DNA of 43,722 bases from Vairimorpha ceranae (Eukaryota > Microsporidia > Nosematidae), in the NCBI RefSeq assembly GCF_000988165.1, contig NW_020169328.1:1-43722 (forward strand), in the 5' to 3' direction. Numbering within the stretch: position 1 is the first letter of the stretch; each line of letters begins with the position of its first letter. A model generated the notes under the pieces. That model was not told the DNA's origin and did not search any database. It saw only the letters and a program-made list of their open reading frames with translations. Shown here in pieces: positions 38,793 through 43,722 of the stretch. Both the position numbers and the translations under genes were made by a program.

Positions 38793-39114
38793 ATATATAT
38801 TTCAAGATAGATTAGTAAATTAGATTTATAACGTAAAACTGGCATAATAGTTTTTTATTTTAATAAATCTTAAGTGTTTGCTTTAATTTAAACACTTAAC
38901 AAAATAAATAGATAAATTTGTGGTATCACAACCACTGAAGATATTAAATCCTAAGATTTATTAGAAAGTAGTTGTCATTCTTCGTAATTTCGATAGGTAA
39001 AAGTAAAATTAAATATTTTTATTTAAATAAATTAAAATAAATGGCGTGTGGTAAATTATATCACAAAATAAAAACAAATTTTAAATTAAAAACAACATTT
39101 AATTTTATATTTTT
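38793..39114. other. Convergent spacer containing a dispersed repeat copy
   Basis: About 320 bp between convergent genes; almost half is the repeat copy at 38919-39065. Nothing else is recognised. Confidence 0.6.
38919..39065 (+). repeat. Dispersed ~147-bp repeat, single copy
   Basis: Starts TGTGGTATCACAACCACTG, contains CTTCGTAATTTCGATAGGTA in the middle (38979-38998) and ends with AAATTAAAATAAATGGCGTG followed by TGGTAAATTATATCACA. All three blocks recur in the same order at 5697-6125. Both ends carry short inverted TGTGGTA/TATCACA arms, so it could be a MITE. Non-coding. Confidence 0.7.
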
Positions 39115-40092
39115 TTATTTTTGTAGTTTATAAAATATTGTTATTATTAATGATATTATTAAAACTATTAATCCCCTCGTCGTATTTATTAATGGATAAA
39201 ACCATATCTCTGATTTGTACCATATATCTTTAGGAATTGTCTCTAAATCTACTCCTTTTTTGCAATACGGACAACTATTCTTTTTCGCTATCATACACCA
39301 TCCTTTAATACAATTTTCGTGGAATGAATGACTACAAATGAGAGTATGTATTGGTTCAGTATTATCAAACGCCTTTGTACATATCATGCACAATGTATCA
39401 TTATTATTTCTATTAGGAACACCTTCCTTACTATAAAATCCTGTATTTGTTGCCATTGCTTCGCTAAAAAAATAAACAATTTCTCTACTTAAAACTGCGA
39501 AATATAAAAAAACTAGAAAGCATAAAAAGAATATTAGAAAAACAGAAGGTAAAAATAAAAAGGTCATTATAGTGCAAAACTGGAATAAGAATACTCCCAA
39601 ATTAGTAATCATAAATAGAATCTTAAAAATATTAAATACTTTTCTAGGCAGATCTTTATCTACCGGTTTCTTTTTAATCTTTAAATAGAGTAATACCATA
39701 GGAGAAGAAAAGGCTATCCAGATAAATAAAAAAGTATAAGTCTTAAAAAATAATAAAATTAAAGGGGGTGTAAAAAAGAGAACTGAAAATATAAGCAAAT
39801 CATAAGTCTTTTTACTTACCTTTTTTAGTATCATGCATATCGTTTGCAAAATTAATCCGTACATGATTAAATAAAATACTAAAGGAAGAAAACTCATAAA
39901 AGTAAGAGGTTTTTCTATTACTACAACCCTCGTCTGTCTTCCAATTTTGTATCTATTACATCTAAGTTTAGAATATGTATTCACACCTTGTTTTTGACTT
40001 GGCTGTAATGGATTGTTATTTTCATTTGGTTGTACTTCCTCCAAGGAAAAAGAACCAGGATCAGATTCTGCAGTGAAGTTTTTCTCAGACAT
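39115..40092 (-). CDS. RNF121-like membrane RING E3 ligase
   Basis: A 325-residue protein with a polar N-terminus (1-60), five or six membrane spans (about 63-210), a RING domain and a last span (about 305-322). RING ligands are Cys235, Cys238, Cys253, His255, His258, Cys261, Cys274 and Cys277. The block CSHSFHENCIKGWCMIAKKNSCPYCKKGVDL (253-282) is nearly that of RNF121/RNF175, ER and Golgi ubiquitin ligases linked to quality control of membrane proteins; in particular [21 protein letters not shown] there. The protein should work in the ER/Golgi. The frame has an earlier ATG at 40146, but CCC at 40096-40098, 3 nt before the ATG at 40092, marks the likely true start. Confidence 0.9.
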   Translation of the reverse strand: MSEKNFTAESDPGSFSLEEVQPNENNNPLQPSQKQGVNTYSKLRCNRYKIGRQTRVVVIEKPLTFMSFLPLVFYLIMYGLILQTICMILKKVSKKTYDLLIFSVLFFTPPLILLFFKTYTFLFIWIAFSSPMVLLYLKIKKKPVDKDLPRKVFNIFKILFMITNLGVFLFQFCTIMTFLFLPSVFLIFFLCFLVFLYFAVLSREIVYFFSEAMATNTGFYSKEGVPNRNNNDTLCMICTKAFDNTEPIHTLICSHSFHENCIKGWCMIAKKNSCPYCKKGVDLETIPKDIWYKSEIWFYPLINTTRGLIVLIISLIITIFYKLQK

Positions 40093-40551
40093 GTAGGGTA
40101 AAAGTTTAAAAAAAATAAATATTTTTAAATTATCCTTTTTAGGCAAATATAATAAAGTTTAAATAAAATTCATATAATTGGTACTTGTAAATATAAATGA
40201 TTAAATTTGTCGTATTATATTAGTTTCCATTTACTTATTATAAATCATTAAAAATATGTTTAGTGTGTAAAAAACACAAATATATATTTTTTGACTCAAC
40301 CACATTAAATTAATACATTTATATTTTTTAAAAAAAAAAATTCGATGTAAAAAATTACTTTAATGTGTATAAAATAAACCATTTATTAAATTTGAATTAA
40401 ATATAGTACAATAAGTATATTATTTTCTTTATTTTTGTAGAAATAATAAGGATATGTCGATATTTTTCAAATCATTTATGATATGTTTAACATGTAAAAT
40501 ATAAATAATTGTAAATAATTAAGCGCAATAAAGTATTTTTTAACCTCGCAC
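40093..40551. other. Spacer between RING gene and retrotransposon
   Basis: A+T-rich host DNA. The base composition changes abruptly at about 40552, the end of the retrotransposon. No other feature seen. Confidence 0.6.
40096..40098 (-). promoter_or_regulatory. C-run start signal that decides the start
   Basis: Minus-strand CCC 3 nt before the ATG at 40092, downstream of an in-frame ATG at 40146. Confidence 0.7.
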
Positions 40552-40631
40552 TTTTTTTTTTGTGTCTAAGGATGGGGAAATGCACACGCAGACCATCCAC
40601 AAAACCACGAGACTGATTTGTTTCAGGTACT

Positions 40632-40648
40632 GTGGGACTCGAACCCAC
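40632..40648 (-). other. tRNA T-arm/B-box-like hairpin in retrotransposon 3' region
   Basis: On the minus strand GTGGG-TTCGAGT-CCCAC: a perfect 5-bp stem and 7-base loop, with GGTTCGAGTCC (40635-40645) identical to the RNA polymerase III B-box consensus GGTTCGANTCC. Some 15 nt earlier TAGTCTAAGGG fits the A-box consensus TRGYNNARNNG, but that spacing is too short for a normal tRNA and no acceptor or anticodon stem can be drawn. A tRNA-derived 3' tail rather than a tRNA gene. Confidence 0.7.
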
Positions 40649-40668
40649 TAAAACCCCACCCCCTTAGA

Positions 40669-43593
40669 CTATGGTGCATCAAGCTCCGCCATACCCATTG
40701 GGCTTTGGCTCCAGGAGAATCTTTGGTCATCGGATAAGACCCGTTGGATCATACCCTCCCTCAGAGGAATAATTCTCTGCAAAAATCTAGCAGCGGATAG
40801 GACAAAAGAGTCCGCACCCGTCTGGTCGATAAGCACAGAGTTTCCGAACCCCGTGTATAGAACCACGAGGACATCACTTCCAGCCTCCTCTCCCAGGAGT
40901 ATGCGCAGCAGTGCTTGCAACACCACTGACATGCTATTGTTTGAATTTTTTACGTACTGGCTAGCCCCAGTAGACCACCACTTGAAGTAGTGATCCCGAT
41001 ACTCGTCCCATCTCTGGCAGAAAAAGAATAGGTGCTCTATCGTCTCTACGACCGAATCTTTGCAAAATGGACAGAAGGATCGGAACCGGTTGTCCAGGAC
41101 ACGTTTGTTGACGAGGTTTCGGACGAAATTGAAAGTGCCACTTCTCATTCGACCAATCCCCAAACATCCCCTTTGGAGGTCAGGATACAAGCACCCGAGC
41201 TTGATCCATCTTGGTTTTGCCGTTAGGTTATATTCCGCTGCCCAAGCGCCAATCTTGGTTCTTGTGTCTGTTTCTCTTACAGAGAACACATTGTCTATCA
41301 TAACCTTAGTAAGCTCACCACCGGCATTCCATCCTGCGTAACGCTTAAGCCACTTGATATTTCCAGTAACCCATGTCCACTCTCGTGACCTAAACTGGCT
41401 TGTCGACAGGGTTGCGATCCATGTCTTACAACCAGGCCACTTCGCTACAGCTCTAGCTCGCTTAACAGCCGCTATATTTGCAACCGACTGTATTCCTAGC
41501 TCGGACCGAATTCTGTCCATCGCCGCATTCCTTCCTCCTCCAACTACTAATCTGCATGCTTCATTCATGATTCGTTGAATACCCTTGCACCTTAGAGTTG
41601 ACATTCCCCATACCTCAGCTCCGTAGGTGAGAATCGACTGTAGTTTCACTTTTATTGACAATATTTTCACGTATACCGGCATATCCTTCTTAGAGAGTAA
41701 GTAATACATTGCTCCTATTGCCTTCCTTCCTTTTGATTCAACATGTTGCATCATGGAATTCAAGCACAGGTCTGGTGTAAACCTTATCCCTAAGTAGATA
41801 TACTCGGATACTTCGGGTACAACATTCCCCATAATCTCGAAAGGTTCTGGTTCCTGTTGTTCCACTCTGGCTTTCTTATTTGGCTGAAGGAAATTTGGTC
41901 CTCCTGCTATAACGTCTTCGGTTGCTCTTATCTTCATGATACCACACTTCGATGCATTAACTGACATCTCGTGCTTCTCACTCCAACTCGTCAGCAGGTC
42001 CAGGTTCCTCCGCAATGCGGATTCACTCTCTGCCATAACAACCGCGTCGTCAGCGAACAATAGTCCACTAACGGCTTCCGATACACCAGGAATAGCGACC
42101 CCATCCATGCCTTGTAAGAGGTCATTAATAAAAAGATCAAAAAGGATTGGTGAAGCAGGGCAACCCTGTCTTACACCACAGTGGTAATTTACTACGGGTG
42201 ATGTAGAGGAGCCGACTCTAACACACATCCGCGGGTCTTCGTATAGTGATTTGACCACTTGTAACAAGTGTCCTCCTATCCCTATACTCTCCAACTTCCT
42301 AAGTAGTGCACCTTGAGGAACCTTGTCATATGCTTTAGCGTAATCGATAAAAGCCAGGTAGGTGCTTTGGTTTCTTATACTTCGCCTTTTCACTACCTCG
42401 TATAAGGTAGCTACTTGAGCCGTACATTCCTCCAAAGTCCTGAACCCAGCCTGCTCTTTAGCTAGGAGACCATGGGTCTCCGCAATCTGACTGATTCTAT
42501 TTGCAGCTATTTTGGCTACGACCTTTGTGAGTGATGGCAGTAATGCAATGCCTCGGGTGTCGCCCATGTTGACCACGGACATTACCTTCTTTGGTATTGG
42601 TACCACTTCACCCACATTGATCTCTCGTGGTATAACCGCTTCGTTCCAAATGGCCCTAACAGTTATCCACAGAGCCTGAGCCGCTTTAGATTCAGGTTCT
42701 TCCTCCATAGATATTACCTTCAGGATATCGGCCGGAATTCCGTCGAGTCCTGGGGCTTTTCCCCATGGAGTGGTTTTTAAAGCAATCCTTAAGTCCTCAT
42801 AAGAGAGAGACTCGTCGCACTCAGGAAATGCTTCACACTTTTTAGGAAATTTGCTGTTCCAGTACTCCAGGTCCCTCGAGTGCCCGGTTTTATCCGAAGC
42901 GAGGTCCCCGAAGTGTCTGGCCCACAATTCTTCCTTTCCCTTCTTATCATGTATGACGTTACCCGTATAATCATCGAGTACTGGCTTGTCTGATACCCCG
43001 TCACCGGTTGATGATCTAATCTCACGAAATAGATCTCGATAACGGTTCTCGACTACCATTTTAGCTATAGCCTGTGATTTCCGTGTCCGGGCCTCACAAG
43101 CGTCTTTTTTCTTAGCTTTCTGTACTCTCATCTTGAGATCGTCGTACACAGTACGATCGAAGTTTGGGTCATTCCTATGCTTGAAAGCCTTGCGCCTTCG
43201 CATAATGAGAGACCTCGTTTCCTTCGAAATATGTACTCGCCATTCTTTCTGGGAGAGCTTTTTGGTTGCATTGCAACCTTTGGCCACTTCCCAGACCGTG
43301 TCAATAAAAGCTTTTGTCAGGATCGATAGATCTGCATCTACCTTACCTGTCACAGCTTCCCACTTTTCGTCCTCCACAAACTGTGGTCGGACATCCTTAA
43401 CTTTGGTACGAGAGATTATTGTCTTCTCTTCTGGCGGTAAGGGTTTCTCCCACATGATTTTCACATACACAGGAAAGTGATCAGATATGTCCCAGTGTTG
43501 CATAGGCCACACAGTGGGACGTTTACTGAATCCTTTCACTGCCATATGGTCTATCGCCGACCAATTGGTCGTCCAAGACCATCGTGTTTTCAT
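40669..43593 (-). CDS. Retrotransposon endonuclease/reverse transcriptase
   Basis: A 974-residue reading without stops. Residues 11-45 are the end of an AP-type endonuclease (WSAIDHM, then the catalytic ISDHFPV at 36-42). The reverse transcriptase follows: WGKAPGLDGIPADIL (277-291), RGIALLPSLTKV, QAGFR (381-385), FIDYAKAYDKV with the first Asp (415-425), GVRQGCPASPILFDLFINDLL (473-493), and FADDAVVM with the catalytic Asp pair (513-520). Near the C-terminus (about 850-870) CPFCKDSVVETIEHLFFFC is the CCHC knuckle common in LINE proteins. The clade is APE-type; I cannot place it further. The first Met shown is internal: the normal protein would have about 200 more residues. The frame is open upstream into the A/T tract. 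Codon use is unlike that of all host genes here. Confidence 0.93.
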   Translation of the reverse strand: MKTRWSWTTNWSAIDHMAVKGFSKRPTVWPMQHWDISDHFPVYVKIMWEKPLPPEEKTIISRTKVKDVRPQFVEDEKWEAVTGKVDADLSILTKAFIDTVWEVAKGCNATKKLSQKEWRVHISKETRSLIMRRRKAFKHRNDPNFDRTVYDDLKMRVQKAKKKDACEARTRKSQAIAKMVVENRYRDLFREIRSSTGDGVSDKPVLDDYTGNVIHDKKGKEELWARHFGDLASDKTGHSRDLEYWNSKFPKKCEAFPECDESLSYEDLRIALKTTPWGKAPGLDGIPADILKVISMEEEPESKAAQALWITVRAIWNEAVIPREINVGEVVPIPKKVMSVVNMGDTRGIALLPSLTKVVAKIAANRISQIAETHGLLAKEQAGFRTLEECTAQVATLYEVVKRRSIRNQSTYLAFIDYAKAYDKVPQGALLRKLESIGIGGHLLQVVKSLYEDPRMCVRVGSSTSPVVNYHCGVRQGCPASPILFDLFINDLLQGMDGVAIPGVSEAVSGLLFADDAVVMAESESALRRNLDLLTSWSEKHEMSVNASKCGIMKIRATEDVIAGGPNFLQPNKKARVEQQEPEPFEIMGNVVPEVSEYIYLGIRFTPDLCLNSMMQHVESKGRKAIGAMYYLLSKKDMPVYVKILSIKVKLQSILTYGAEVWGMSTLRCKGIQRIMNEACRLVVGGGRNAAMDRIRSELGIQSVANIAAVKRARAVAKWPGCKTWIATLSTSQFRSREWTWVTGNIKWLKRYAGWNAGGELTKVMIDNVFSVRETDTRTKIGAWAAEYNLTAKPRWIKLGCLYPDLQRGCLGIGRMRSGTFNFVRNLVNKRVLDNRFRSFCPFCKDSVVETIEHLFFFCQRWDEYRDHYFKWWSTGASQYVKNSNNSMSVVLQALLRILLGEEAGSDVLVVLYTGFGNSVLIDQTGADSFVLSAARFLQRIIPLREGMIQRVLSDDQRFSWSQSPMGMAELDAP

Positions 43594-43616
43594 TAGAGGA
43601 TTAGGTAAGACTTCTA

Positions 43617-43704
43617 AAAAAAAAAAAAAAAATAAAATAAATTTATTGGTAAAATAAAAAAATAAAAAAAAAAAAAAAAAAAAAATAAAATAAATTTATT
43701 GGTA
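43617..43704. repeat. A-rich tract with 53-bp tandem duplication
   Basis: The block AATAAAATAAATTTATTGGTA occurs at 43631-43651 and again at 43684-43704, each preceded by a long A run. It interrupts the endonuclease coding sequence. It could be the A-rich tail of another inserted element, a duplicated host segment at the truncation point of the retrotransposon, or an assembly artefact in a homopolymer. Confidence 0.7.
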
Positions 43705-43722
43705 CGTTAAAGAAAAGCCCAA

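Larger units (their letters stand above)
40552..43616 (-). mobile_element. Non-LTR (LINE-type) retrotransposon, 5'-truncated
   Basis: A G+C-richer block in otherwise A+T-rich DNA. Its 3' end on the minus strand is a run of ten A (plus-strand T at 40552-40561) after TTAGACAC, as expected of target-primed reverse transcription. Inside are one long coding frame and a 3' region of about 107 bp with a tRNA T-arm-like hairpin. At the other end the coding sequence breaks at an A/T-only tract at 43617, so the front of the endonuclease and any first ORF are missing, or continue beyond the window after an insertion. Target-site duplication could not be checked because the true 5' end is not visible. 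Confidence 0.9.

Noticed and set aside
40632..40648. tRNA gene in the retrotransposon 3' region
   Set aside because: The T arm is perfect, but no acceptor, D or anticodon stem can be paired around it, and the A box lies too close. Kept as a tRNA-like hairpin only.
41032..43480. Several open frames opposite and within the retrotransposon coding sequence
   Set aside because: They are shadows of the reverse transcriptase frame in less A+T-rich DNA, with no independent motif.
1..43722. CRISPR array, bacterial operons, rRNA genes
   Set aside because: The only regular short array (23540-23699) has no unique spacers. All genes are eukaryotic in type, and no rRNA sequence was seen.

Overview
The window looks like nuclear DNA of a microsporidian with an expanded, very A+T-rich genome. 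Three things point there: compact intron-less genes encoding shortened eukaryotic proteins (eL18, Nup54, NF-YA, YEATS, Dph4-type J protein, queuine tRNA-ribosyltransferase, Atm1-like half ABC transporters suited to a mitosome); a C-run (CCC to CCCCCC) 2-7 nt before the ATG of 13 genes, a signal known from microsporidia; and decayed Merlin/IS1595-like DNA transposons. I cannot name the species; large A+T-rich genomes such as Edhazardia, Anncaliia or Hamiltosporidium are the kind that would fit.

Layout. Positions 1-16 kb are gene-poor: an orphan putative secreted protein (6223-8265), an acidic orphan (11920-12810) and a PICOT-type monothiol glutaredoxin (14041-14604) sit among long A+T-rich spacers holding at least two broken Merlin-like transposases (3617-4200 minus, 9729-10990 plus), other coding fossils and a ~147-bp dispersed repeat. 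From 16.4 kb genes become regular: a PH-like protein, a putative secreted single-span protein, a Dph4-like J protein, a secreted M1 aminopeptidase, ribosomal protein eL18, and two divergent paralogous Atm1-like ABC half-transporters. From 28.7 to 40.1 kb genes are dense, often in divergent pairs less than 200 bp apart: NF-YA/myosin light chain-like, Nup54/ankyrin protein, YEATS/TGT, then an atypical Rho GTPase, a bZIP factor, a Cys-rich sHSP-like protein, a small orphan and an RNF121-like RING membrane protein.

The right end (40.55-43.6 kb) is a strongly different, much more G+C-rich non-LTR retrotransposon on the minus strand with an intact reverse transcriptase, a 5'-truncated endonuclease and a tRNA T-arm/B-box-like hairpin in its 3' region. 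It looks like a recent arrival, possibly from outside this genome.

Two apparent promoter types can be read by eye: housekeeping-type genes carry the C-run at the ATG, whereas four genes without it, three of them with signal peptides, carry TATATAAA/TATAAAAA 19-24 nt before the ATG. Several conserved proteins have changed key residues: Rho G12N and Q61I, glutaredoxin CHFS for CGFS, and TGT Thr for the substrate-binding Gln. The C-run was used to move four gene starts to an internal ATG (12810, 25458, 31516, 40092). The J protein, Nup54, YEATS, NF-YA, light chain and TGT are recognised from motifs only; no database search was possible.
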